From Elymus sibiricus (Eukaryota > Streptophyta > Magnoliopsida > Poales > Poaceae): a DNA stretch of 64,000 nucleotides. The position numbers and the translations under genes are program-made. The stretch covers positions 25,718,781 through 25,782,780 of the forward strand of contig CM077664.1 in the NCBI GenBank assembly GCA_039707655.1, given 5' to 3'. The notes below the pieces were generated by a model. That model was not told the DNA's origin and searched no databases. It worked only from the letters and a program-made list of their open reading frames with translations. Positions 10,999 through 22,873 of the stretch are shown here, in pieces (position 1 is the first letter of the stretch; every line of letters begins with the position of its first letter).

Positions 10999-11394
10999 CA
11001 ATAACCAAAGTTTACATTGATAGTTTGAAAAATGTAATGCCATTCACAGGATCTTTTTTCTTTGGTCAAATTGATGCAAATGCTATGGTGTAATATTCTC
11101 CATAGATGTGTTCTCTATAGTAAAATTGATATGAATGACATGTTCAACGTATTTATTTGTTGTAATGCATATGTATCCTACACTCTTGTATTCATAATAA
11201 ATACGTTGATATTTTCAATTTGTGTATGTGTCGTGCTTCAATTTCTCTATCAATGGTGCCAAGCATCAGAATAAAATAATTAACTATTTCACAAGTTGCA
11301 GAGATTTTATTAAAAAATGTATATTCCATAAATGGGTATCTACTTTTGTGGTTAATAATTAAAAAATAAATACATTAATTATGTTGCCATACTA

Positions 11395-11800
11395 ATATAA
11401 TAGTGTTACTGATGGTGTTACTATAGTTACAAAATGTGTTACCAGTGTTGTGTTATGATATTTGGATATTATGTTACAAGTTCTGTTACTATAGTTACAA
11501 AAACATGTTACCACAATGTTCTACGACTACAAAAATATGTTACTAGGGTGTTACTATAGTTACAAAAATGTGTTACCAACGTGTTTGGTAACACATAATA
11601 TGCATGTTACTATAACGTAATTGTAACACAATTTTTAATATATGGTAACATTTACTATATGTGACAGTGGACACCACTAGTAACACGGTCTAATGGAACA
11701 CATTTCAAAATGCATTACTATGTGGCCTAGTAACATTGTTTTGGGCCTATAGTAACACAACACTGTGTTACCAAAGCTCTGACCTGTTGTAGTAGAAACT
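11395..11800. mobile_element. Array of GTGTTAC / GTAACAC motifs, probable DNA-transposon end
   Basis: Copies of GTGTTACTATAGTTACAAAA fill the left part, and the reverse form (TAGTAACAC) fills the right part, so the block is inverted overall. It ends CCTGTTGTAGTAG at 11800, close to the TTGTAGTG terminus of CACTA elements. The other end was not found. A truncated LTR follows directly. Confidence 0.35.
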
Positions 11801-11921
11801 TCAAAGGGAAAGACTCAATTCATCACAAGAAGATAGAGAGGGAAGAAACACCATATGATCCAACTATATTAACAAAGCTCGCGGTACATCAAGATCGTGC
11901 CAAATCAAGAACACGAGAGAG

Positions 11922-14900
11922 TGTGGCACCCCGGCTCAGAGCAACCGGTTTACCTTGCATTGCCAGCCCAGAGATCAAGTCTTCTGGCAATACACAACAA
12001 CTTGGTACAGAAAACAACCGCTTTATTGATCTCTTAGCGGGAACATAGGTTTACATATTACATGATGAGTGAGGCCAAGGGGCACACACGGCGCGGCTGC
12101 AGTTATGTACATTATTTAGTAGACATGGCAGGGGCCTCGATGATAAGGGAACTACTACGCGACAGCGGAACAATGAGGTAGCAGAACTCCACTCCACAGG
12201 GACACTGCTGGGACACGGCCTAGAGCGCGACATACTGCTTGATATCCACACTATGCACAGCTTCTCCTGCATCTGGCATGATAAGCCAGGTGAGTACTTT
12301 GAATGTACTCGCAAGCTCACAACAAACAAAACAAGTGCGACAAACAACAACAAGGCATTTACTAGATTTAATGCTTGAGCATGATACTACCCAACATGAG
12401 GTGTGCGTGAAACATTACAATGGTCCCCGGGACCAACTTACCATTGCGGGGTTACCACGTAACCACCGTGATCCTCACTTGATCACAAACATTCCTTTCA
12501 TAGTGATCCTCACTCGATCACCACTTCTGCATGTGCCATCTTGTGAGTCTTAGTGTGCAAGTTTATTATATATGTTGACCCACGGTGTGACCTACTACGA
12601 ACTGTGTCCATATCCGAGGACGCGGCTATCGATAGATTATACACTCTGCAGAGGTTAGTACACTGTACCCACACTACGGAACTCATGGCCTCATGCTCCC
12701 ATTCGGGTGGACCAACGATATTCCGACAAAACCAATCTATTGCATGACACTCTCCCGGCCACTCCGACAAACTCCCCTTTGGGCTATGTCCTGGGTGACC
12801 TCGATGCCAACATGTGACATCCGCCACCTCTGTGGCTGCCACCGTCCTGGCCAAACATAAACATCGTCCCAAACGGGGACCTTGGTACCATCAAAACTCG
12901 GGTCCTCAAGGTTATGAATGCCTACCGGGCCAGGGTAGCGCCAGAGCACAACCTTCCCTCGTAGGAGGTACCGGCGAGAGGCATGACAATAGACCGCATT
13001 AGGGCCTCCCCATCCTGGCAAGTGTGGTTGCACTGGTGAGCTCGATTCGGTGGCACCATGACTCGATCAACAGCATGTTCAAGTTGGATTAAGATCAAGT
13101 TTAACTTGAAATGAAAATGATTCGAGCCATAGTGTGTGAATGGATGCACGGGTCACGATCATGAATAACAAATGCATCATGTTATCATATGAGTATATGT
13201 CATGATACCTACTGCACACTAGCAAGAAATCATGTATCCTACTGCATAAAATCAACATGACAAGAACAAAGTCTATGCAATGAGAGTTATATAGTAATAT
13301 GATGATTTAATTCAATTAAACCAAAGTCATTGCAATGCCATCCTTGCATATGGATGTTGTGGCTTGCCTTGGTTCAGAGGAGTGTCACAATACTCCTGGC
13401 CTTCCCCAACACAACTAGGTTCTTCTGAAAATAATTTAAATGCAAAAAATAAAATGTCACATAACACTGTTTATTTCACCAGAAATTCTCCACTGCACGA
13501 AAAATTCTGAAATTTAGCATACAGAAACTTTGGAATTTTACAAACTAGTGGCAAAAAGAATCATCTCATTTGGACTTATGGATAAAAAGTTGTGGCTGGT
13601 CAAAGTTAGGGTCAAACCCTGTATTAAAATGAATTAAATCAATTTTCAGAAAATCCCAGAGGGGCTGACGTCGAAGACGTATTTTGGAAATACGCTTCCA
13701 CTTAGATACCCCTTCGGGCGAGAGAGAGAGAATGACAGGTGGGGCCCCTGTCTGGTTTTAAATGAGAGAGAGAGAGGAACAGGGCTCGGCGGCTCTGTCG
13801 CCGGCGTTTCTCCGGCAAGGAGACCTCGGCGATCGCCGGAGAGGAGGGTGATGGGTCTAGCTCGACGAGACGGTCACACACGTACCCGAAACACGAGCTG
13901 AGGTGGACTGACGGCGTCGCGGCGATCCTCTCCAGAGACGGCGGGCGGCGGAGCTCGTCGGAATTGAGGAAGACGGCCTCAATCCGATGAACCAGAGGCC
14001 TAGGCGCCTTCCGTGGATCACCAGGAGCACACCAGGAGCAGAGGGCGAGGTCGAGGGGCTCCAGAGGGCGAGGTTGGCCGGGGAGAACCGCGGCCGATCT
14101 CCGGCGAGGTTTGAAGGCCAGAGGCCTTCCCGGCGCTGCCAGCAGCTACTAGAACTCGATTTGAGAGTAGAGTGGAGGTTTGGGATGGCTAGAATGATCG
14201 GGGAGGGGTTCTATTTATGGGAGGAGGAGGGACAGTGCTCGGGCTCCGCCGGAGCTGAGCGGCAGGACGAACTGGGGACGGTGAGGACTCGGGCGAGCTT
14301 GGAGACGATGCGGGCGAGGCCAAACACAGTGCATGCACGCGGGTTCGGGCGCAGGCGCACTAAGTGGAACAGGGTCGCGCGTGCGGTCCACTGTACCGGC
14401 CGCTAGCTCCGTGGCCGCGTCCGGCGTGCCTTCTACCGGCGTCGGGGAGGGTCAGAGAGGGGCTGGGTAGAAGAGGGAGAGTGAGCTGGGTGGTCTGGAC
14501 ATGCTGAGGTGGCGCGAGGGGAGTAGCTGGACGGCGGCCGATCGGACCCGACGGGCAGAGCACAGAGAGCGCGTGCATTGCACCATGCCCGCACGCGGTC
14601 ACCGCGTGCACTCGCATGCAGGGGGCTTTCGGCGCTGCCACACCATGTCCTAGGTGTTGTCCCTTCGATGTTGTGCCCAGAAATGCGCTTGCCTTGCCAT
14701 CTGGTGCCTTGGAGGTGACTGGAGCTAGAGAGAATGTTTTCTGGACAGAAACTTGCTCCAACCACTGGGGACAAATGGCTAGGAGATTTGAGCTGAAATT
14801 AGGCGTTTAAGCATCACCTAGGAGGGTAATCACGTGGTAAAAATTTCAGCTCAAAAAGATCAAGGAAAAATATACTTGCTTCACAAAGTGACTATTCTGT

Positions 14901-15287
14901 CCAGAAGCAAAAACATTTTCCCTGGCTGAAATTTTCCAAATGACCATGGGATATTTTTGCATAGGAAGGTGAGGCATGACCCAAAGAATATTTGGGAATT
15001 TTCTTGGAATTTTCTAAGCAATAAAAATAGGGGTTGATTCATAGCTATATGAGCAAATGGGCATTTTCAGAGAGAAAGAGTATAATGCCATTAAATAAAA
15101 ATACCCAATGGCATTATAATGAGATGGATGAGGTCTAGGGAGGGTTTGTGGATGATAGAACCCACTTGGAAGAAAATCAAAAATAAATCCAAGTGGTAAG
15201 TCCAAAAGAAATGACAGAAACCTCAAATGCAAATAAAATATTCAATAAATCCAACTAAAAGAAAAAGACAAAAACTAGGGTGTTACA
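11922..15287 (-). mobile_element. Solo Gypsy LTR, 3.37 kb, TSD GAGAG
   Basis: Plus-strand ends are TGTGGCACCCCGG and GGGTGTTACA; the sense strand is minus, judged from the TGTAACACC start and the TATA-like CCATAAATAG at 14220-14211. It is flanked by GAGAG at 11917-11921 and 15288-15292 inside a (GA)n stretch of the host LTR, whose sequence resumes exactly as in the undisturbed copy at 22260. The TSD alone is weak evidence in a microsatellite; the host alignment is strong. No internal domain or PBS/PPT is present. Open frames at 12239-14810 are LTR leader sequence. It shares its ends with the partial LTR at 62628. Confidence 0.8.
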
Positions 15288-17559
15288 GAGAGAGAGATCA
15301 AACACATAGCTACTGGTACATACCCTCAGCCCCGAGGGTGAACTACTCCCTTCTCATCATGGAGACCGCCGAGATGATGAAGATGGCCTCCGGTGATGAT
15401 TACCCCCTCCAGCATGGTGTCGGAACAGGGCTCCGGATGAGATCGCTTCGGTACAGAGGCTTGTGGCGGCGGCGTGGAAGTTCTAGGTTTATTTCTGGGG
15501 GTTTCTCTATTTATAGGATTTTTCAGCGTTGGAATCACGCGAAAAGGAGTTACGAGGGACCCACAAGCCACATGGCCACGACCCCCCCAAGGCCGCGCCC
15601 AAGTGGCTTGTGAGAGCCTCGTGGCTCTTCTGGCCCTCCCACGAAGCTTCTAGGGTCTCTTTTGTTCCAAAAAAAACCGTCAAAAAGTTTCGGCCCATTC
15701 CGAGAACTTTTATTTCTGCACAAAAAACAACACCATGGTAGTTCTGCTGAAAACAGCGTTAGTCCGGGTTAGTTCCATTCAACTCATACCAAAACCATAT
15801 CAAATTGTTGTAAGCATGGCATGAATACTTCATAAATTATAGATACGTTGGAGACGTATCAGCATCCCCAAGCTTAATTCCTACTCATCCTCGAGTAGGT
15901 AAATTATAAAAGAAATAATTTATGAAGTGTGAATGCTAGCATATTGCATAAGTTTGATCAATGATAATTTCAATCACTTTTCCTAGCATCATAGCAGCAA
16001 ATCTTTCTGATAAAACTCATCATGATAAAGTAGCAATCAATTCACATGTTATGGTTCAAACAATGCATTCTCTTGAAACTTAACGACCTATGTTCTTAGT
16101 CACCAAACAATTTCAATGGATATTATTTTCAACAAAGTCTATGTAAGAGCTCCACATAGTCAATTATCATATAGTCTTCTATGATTGCTAATACTCAAAG
16201 CATATTTTTAGAACAAATAGCATCCATCGAACACAGAGAAAGATAGGGGCTTAATGTTTCGCCTCCCAACTTATTTATCATAGAGATAATTGTCAACAAT
16301 AATAATTCATGATCAAATATATTTGAATGGCCATATGTGCCTGGATCTTTCCCCACCACATGATGCTTGCCAACTAAAGAATAGGTTGGAATAAGAAATT
16401 GATTCAACAAAAATAAAATTAACAGAAAAAGTAGAAGACAAGCCCTTCGCAGAGGGAAGCATGGATTTGCAGAGGTGCCAGAGCTCATTGCCTAAAACAG
16501 AGATGAATACATTTTGAGAGGTGTACCTTTCCTGTCAACGTCACGACTGAGAGTTCTCAATATCTTCCATGCTAACCAAATTATAGGCGGTTTCCCAAGC
16601 GGAAAGGTAAAGTTTACTCCCCCTCAACCATTCAAACACAAGCCATGGCTAGCTAAATCCTCGGGTGCCCTCCATACAATCAACTTTCCGGGGGAGTTTG
16701 TTTCATTATATATATTTTTTTTATTACAGGATTGGGCATCCCAATTACCAGCCTCTCTCATGCAATGACAAGTGAATAAATACCCATCGTGAGAATAACC
16801 TGCTTAGCATGGAAGATACTGGCCACCCCCTGCCGCTTCTTGAACGGTACGGGCACACAAAACAGATGTTTATTTGAATGATTAGAGGTGGGACATACAA
16901 ATTTACTTGGAACGGCAGAGCAATACCACATATAGGTAGGTATGGTGGACACTCATGGAAGAAACTTGGCTCAAGGATTTTGGATGCACAAGCAGTATTC
17001 CCGCTTAGTACAAAATTTTTGGCTAGCAAAAGATTCTAAACAAGCACCACATGTTGGAGGATGCATAACAATATAACTTCTATACAAATATACCCAAACA
17101 TAACTCATTACGTTGTCTTCCTTGTCCAACTTCAACTAATTTGCTCAAGTGAAAATAATTAATGGGTATTCACAATCATAAAATATTTCCAAGATAATAT
17201 ATTTGTATGTGAAAGTTCTCTTCCATATACTATCTTTCATGAATTGCTTGTATGACCAATATTATGATTGTCAAATTTCAATAGATTTTACTTTCTAAAC
17301 CCAATGTGAAATTACCAAGCATATGGAACATATATAATTTCAGATTTATGATATTCAATTCATTCAACAATTCACTCGTAGGATATAAGTGAAGCACAAG
17401 AGTGAATGACATACTACTCCAAAAGATATAAGTGAAGATCAATGAGTAGTTAAATAATTAAGTACCTATGTGAGGACTCTATCTTATTCAAGATTTCATA
17501 TCCAAGGATTTTATTCAAACAGCAAGCAAAATTAAAATAAAAGGACATCATGCGAAGAA

Positions 17560-18960
17560 GCAAAAACTTAGGCTCAACCGAGACAAACCGATAATTGTTG
17601 ATGAAGAAAGGTGGGATGCCGACCGAGGCATCCCCAAGCTTAGATGCTTGAGACTTATTGGAATATTAACTTGGGATGCCTTAGGCATCCCCAAGCTTGA
17701 GCTCTTGTGTCTTCTTAATTCCTCTCATATCACGGTTTCCCTAATCCTTAAAAACTTCATTCACACAATACTCAACAAGAACTCGTGAGATAAGTTAGTA
17801 TAAATCAATGCAAAAACTTATCATTCTCTACTGTAACAAATCACTAAAATTATTATTAAACATTTCATACTAAATTCCTCTACATATTTAATACTCCTAT
17901 CCTCAAATAGAATCATTAAACAAGCAAACATATGGAAACAATGCAAATATAACAGCAATCTGTCTAAACAGGACAGTCTGTAAAGGATGAAGAAGGATCC
18001 ATACTTATTTAACTCCAAAAATTCTGAAAACTTACCACACTGTGTAAAATTTATCATAGCTTACTGTGTAAAAATTTCAACATTTTATCACATTCTTAAT
18101 TTTCTGGAAAATTCAAGCAATAAGACAAAACTTCTGTTTTGAAACAGCAACTCATGAATGTGCAAACTAAGCATGGTAAAGGATATCCTTGACACTTTTA
18201 TTGAAATAAAAGATACAAAACATTATTATAAATAACAGCAAGAAAATACAAATAAAATAAAATGATGCTCCAAGCAAAACACATATCATGTGACGAATAA
18301 AAATATAGTCCCAACTAAGGTTACCGATAATGTTGAAGACGAAAGAGGGGATGCCTTCCGGGGCATCCCCAAGCTTAGTTGCTTGGGTATTCCTTGAATA
18401 TTACCTTGGGGTGCCTTGGGCATCCCCAAGCTTAGGGTCTTGCCACTCCTTATTCTTCTCATATCGACATCTCACCCAAAATTTGAAAACTTCAATCACA
18501 CAAAACTTAACGGAACTTCGTGAGATGGGTTAGTATGATAATGGATAAATCATTCACTTTGGTACTGCCAAGACAAGATCCAAAATTGTCCCCACATAAT
18601 TCCTACTGTATTCTATCATTTCCACAATTTATATCACTCAATATAAGCTAATGCTAGAACAAGCAAACTATGCAAACAAACCAGATTATGTCAAAAACAG
18701 AACAGTCTGTAATGATCTGAACAAACACCATACTTTTGCCACTCCAAAAATTCTGAAACATTAGGACAACGTAGGAAATTTGTATATCAATCATGTGTAG
18801 AAATTTCAGAAGCTTTTGACTCTCCAGTAAATTATAGGAATTTCTGCATTGGACCCAAAAGTTTCTGATTTTCCACAGAATCAAGTCAACTATCGTCCAC
18901 ACTATCCCAAAGGCATTACTTGGCACTTTATTGAAATAAAAGACACAAAACATGATTACT
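17560..18960 (-). repeat. Diverged tandem duplication of about 735 bp
   Basis: Matching landmarks occur in the same order in both halves: ACCGATAAT, two hairpins, CTCATATC, CACACAA, CGTGAGAT, CTCCAAAAATTCTGAAA, TTATTGAAATAAAAGA and ACAAAACAT. Spacing between equivalent points is about 735 bases. Identity is moderate, so the duplication is old. Confidence 0.6.
17613..18433 (-). repeat. Four hairpins built on the PPT-like motif
   Basis: GGGATGCC and GGCATCCC form stems with loops of a few bases, each followed on the plus strand by CCAAGCTT: 17613-17641, 17673-17698, 18347-18376 and 18407-18433 (the last has one G-T type change). On the sense strand each reads AAGCTTGGGGATGCC then its complement. 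Confidence 0.7.
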
Positions 18961-19294
18961 ATAGTAGATTAATCATGTGGACACACAAAAACAGTTGGTA
19001 GAAATATTGGGTTGTCTCCCAACAAGTGCTTTTCTTTAATGCCTTTTTAGCTAGGCATGATGATTTCAATGATGCTCACATAAAAGTGAAGAATTGAAAA
19101 ACAAAGAGAGCATCATGAATCACATGGCAAGCACATTTAAGCCTAACACACTTCCTATGCATAGGGATTTTGTGAGCAAACAACTTGTGGGAGCAAGAAT
19201 CAACTAGCATAGGAAGGCAAAACAAGCATGACTTCAAAACTTTCAACACATAGAGAGGAAACTTGATATTGTTGAGATATGTAAAAGCATAAGT

Positions 19295-21068
19295 TCATTT
19301 CTCATAAATATTTTCAGTAGCATCATGAATGAATTCAACAATATAACTATCACATAAAGCATTCTTTTCATGATCTACAAGCATAGAATTTTTATTACTC
19401 TCCCCATAAGCAATTTTCTTCTCATTCATAATAGTGGGAGTATCATATGAAACTTGAATACTATAGATTGTTTCCACATTAAAAGAGTAATGTTCAGTAA
19501 AAGGGTATTCATAATTATGACAAGTTTTATAATAATAATCATCAGTACTTTTCAGAACATATGTATCATCACAATAATCATCATAAGTAGCAACTTTGTT
19601 TTCATCATCAATTCAAACCTCTTCCGAAATAGTGGAATCATCATTAAATAAAGTCATGACCTCTCCAAATCCACTTTTATCATTTTAATATGATAGAACA
19701 CCCTCCAAAATAGTGGGATAACTATTACCTAAAGTTGACACTCTTCCAAACCCACTTTCATTATTATTGCAATCATCATAGATAGGAGGCATGCTATCAT
19801 CATAACAAATTTCCTCATCAAAAGTAGGGGGAATAAAAAGATCATCCTCATTAAGCATAGCATCCCCAAGCTTAGGATAAACATTATTTGCAGCAACTAA
19901 ATTCTCAAACATGTCATCCCAATCAAACATAGCATCCCCAAGCTTATGGGTTTGCATATCATTAGCATAATCACTATTATCATCAATAGTATGAATAGCA
20001 CCAATAGTATAACAATTATTATCATCATAATTTCCAAAGTTGGTGAAAAAAAAGATTTTCAAGATTATAAGAAGTATCATTATCTTCCCAATCATAATTG
20101 TCACAACAAGTAATAGGCAAAACAAAATCATCCTCAAGTGTATCATCTTCCACAATTATTTTTGATTCATTCTCATGAGGCACAACAATAATAGGAGCAA
20201 CATTATTTGGGAGAGATACCTCTTTACCTCTACTTTTCCTTCTTTTCTTCTTCTTCACCACATTATGTGTGGGTTTATTTAATTTTTCTGAGCTTCTTAT
20301 TAAAGAGATTGGTTGGATAGGAAGCTCCTCCTCATTACCTATTTCATTACGAGAGACAATAGGAGGGTATTGGGAAATCTTTACCCTTCCATTAGTATTC
20401 CTTTTATGTTCTATTGGTTTTCCCATCTTTCTATAATTGGCGATATAAGCATTCTCATTGCAATTTACAACACAAAACATATAGATTTCCTGTAGATTAG
20501 TTTCAGTATGGTCTGTGAATATGAATGCTTCAAACCAACTATTTTTATGTGTCAATTCTTCACACCCCAAAAATAGACAAAATCCATTATAAAGTTCAAG
20601 GGTGATAAAGTTATTACAATATTTGTCCATGATTCGGTCATGAAAAAGTATGCATTGGAAATTAAGATGACCAATCTTATTGCAAAGTTCACAAGTAATG
20701 GGATGAAGAGAGCATAATTTTGTAGCGAATTCATCTATCACTTTAACCCACCGATTGGTTTTATCATGTTTATGCTTCTTACAAAATCTATCATCCCTAT
20801 AAGGCATATCTTCACAAAGTCTTTGCACTCCACAAAAATTGACATACTTGTAAGAAACCTTTTTATCATGACTAGTGCAATCATTATTAGCATTATGGAT
20901 ATTCATAGCAAATGTACTAACAACATTGCAATCATGCTCATCATTCAAAGGACTCACATTAGACATTTTATTAAATTCTTTCTCTAGAAATTGAGCACAA
21001 TTATCGGAATCCTTATTTTCAAGAAAGACATCATAAAGGTGAAGCATGTGAGGCAATCTCAATTCCAT
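19295..21068 (-). CDS. Gag-like protein of the non-autonomous Gypsy element (frameshifted)
   Basis: ATG at 21068, 127 bases after the 5' LTR; the first frame runs 347 codons to 20025. The protein continues in another frame from about 20150 to 19685, and on, after two stops, to 19295, so one frameshift near 20030-20150 and stops break it. A zinc knuckle CELCNKIGHLNFQC (CX2CX4HX4C) sits at residues 126-139, as in retroelement gag proteins. Residues about 272-282 are a basic KKKKRRKSRGK patch; the C-terminal part is acidic and Asn-rich. KLGDAM occurs twice in the acidic region, encoded by copies of the PPT-like motif. It would package element RNA in particles made with partner proteins; that role is inferred from position and the zinc knuckle. 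Confidence 0.6.
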
Positions 21069-21166
21069 TTTTTTTGTAGTTTTCTTTTTTAAACCAAACT
21101 AGTGAATAAACAAGAAACTAAAAGATGCAATTGCAAGATCTAAAGATATACCTTCAAGCACTCACC

Positions 21167-21184
21167 TCCCCGGCAACGGCGCCA
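21167..21184 (-). other. Primer-binding site of the gag-only element
   Basis: TGGCGCCGTTGCCGGGGA on the minus strand, ten bases downstream of the 5' LTR end (TCA at 21195). The TGGCGCC start and position fit a tRNA-complementary PBS of Gypsy elements; the tRNA was not identified. Confidence 0.65.
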
Positions 21185-22873
21185 GAAAAGAGCTTGATGT
21201 CTACTACACAACTTATTCTTGTAGACTCGTGTTGGGCCTCCAAGCGCAGACTTTTGTAGGACAGTAGCAAATTTCCCTCAAGTGGATGACCTAAGGTTTA
21301 TCAATCCGTGAGAGGCATAGGATAAAGATGGTCTCTTTCAAACAACCCTGCAACCGAATACAAGAAATCTCTTGTGTCCCCAACACACCCAATACAATGG
21401 TAAATTGTATAGGTGCACTAGTTCAGCGAAGAGATGGTGAAACAAGTGTAGTATGGATAGTAGTTATAGGTTTTTATAATCTGAAATAATAAAAACAGCA
21501 AGGTAACAAGCAGGAAAAGTTAACACAAATGGTGTTGCAATGCTTGGAAACAAGGCCTAGGGTTCATACTTTCACTAGTGCAATCTCTCAACAATGCTAA
21601 CACAATTGAATCATATAACAATCCCTCAACGTGCGATAAAGAATCACTCCAAAGTTCCTATTAGCGGAGAACATAAGATGAAATTGTTGTAGGGTACGAA
21701 ACCACCTCAAAGTTATCCTTTCCGATCAATATATTGAGCCATCCCTATAAGTGTCACGAACAGCCCTAGAGTTCGTACTAAAATAACACCATATGATACG
21801 CATCAACCAACTCTAATGTCACCTAGATACTCCAATGTCACCACAAGTATCCGTGAGTTGATTATTCGATATGCATCAAACAACTTCAGATTCATAATAT
21901 TCAATCCACACAAAGAACTTCAAAGAGTACCCCAAAGTTTCTATCGGAGAAAGGAAGATGAAAACGTGTATCAACCCATATGCCTAGATCCCCCAAGGTC
22001 ACGGGAATCCGCAAGTTGATTACCAAAACATACATCAAGTAACTCAATAGAATACCCCATTGTCACCACGGGTATCCACATGCAAGACATACATCAAGTG
22101 TTCTCAAATCCAAAGTATTCAATCCGATAACAATGAAACTTCAAAGGGAAAAACTCAATTCATCACAAGAAGATAGAGAGGGCAGAAACACCATATGATC
22201 CAACTATATAAACAAACCTCGCGGTACATCAAGATCGTGCCAAATCAAGAACACGAGAGAGAGAGATCAAACACATAGCTACTGATACATACCCCCAGCC
22301 CCGAGGGTGAACTACTCCCTCCTCGTCATGGAGACCACTGGTATGATGAAGATGGCCTCCGGTGATGATTTCTCCCTCCAGCAGGGTGCCGGAATAGGGC
22401 TCCGGATGAGATCGCTTCGGTACAGAGGCTTGCGGCGGCGGCGTGGAAGTTCTTGGTTTATTTCTGGGGGTTTCTCTATTTATAGGAATTTTCAGCATTG
22501 GAATCACGCGAAAAGGAGTTACGACGGGCCCACAAGCCACATGGCCATGACCCACCCCCAGGCCGTGCCCAAGTGGCTTGTGAGAGCCTCGTGGCTCTTC
22601 TGGTCCTCCCACGAAGCTTCTAGGGTCTCTTTTGTTCCAAAAAAATCGTCAAAAAGTTTCAGCCCATTCCGAGAGCTTTTATTTCTGCATAAAAAATAAC
22701 ACCACGGTAGTTCTGCTGAGAACAGCATCAGTCCGGGTTAGTTCCATTCAAATCATACCAAAACCATATAAAATAGTTGTAAACATAGCATGAATACTTC
22801 ATAAATTATAGATACGTTGGAGACGTATCAGTGCTCAGCCCTAGTTCGATTCCCCCTGGGGCAGTTGATAAAA

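Larger units (their letters stand above)
15862..19294 (-). other. Long non-coding part of the gag-only element
   Basis: Between the 3' LTR and the gag-like ORF. No frame longer than about 100 codons with protein character. It holds five of the seven copies of the PPT-like motif and a diverged tandem duplication of about 735 bases (about 17560-18300 and 18310-18960), each unit carrying two hairpins and a conserved CTTTATTGAAATAAAAGA. Confidence 0.6.
11801..22830 (-). mobile_element. Gag-only (non-autonomous) Gypsy element, nested
   Basis: Right LTR 21195-22830 (5' LTR in sense), internal region 15862-21194, left LTR 11801-15861 (3' LTR) interrupted by a solo LTR. In sense, LTRs begin TGATACGTCTCC and end TCA. 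The left LTR lacks the part equivalent to about 21195-22135, so it is truncated at 11801. A PBS-like TGGCGCCGTTGCCGGGGA lies at 21184-21167, ten bases inside the 5' LTR. A PPT-like AAGCTTGGGGATGC abuts the 3' LTR at 15875-15862. One long gag-like ORF is present; no protease, reverse transcriptase or integrase is seen in the internal region, so mobilisation would need proteins from a partner element. Confidence 0.75.

Noticed and set aside
13987..14810. ORFs of 64-139 codons on both strands
   Set aside because: GC-rich part of the solo LTR around its TATA-like box; no domain, several frames open at once.
22307..22699. 130-codon plus-strand ORF in the LTR at 22.3 kb, with a sister at 15227-15613
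   Set aside because: Both are antisense to the LTR sense strand and occur only because the two LTRs are copies; there is no domain.
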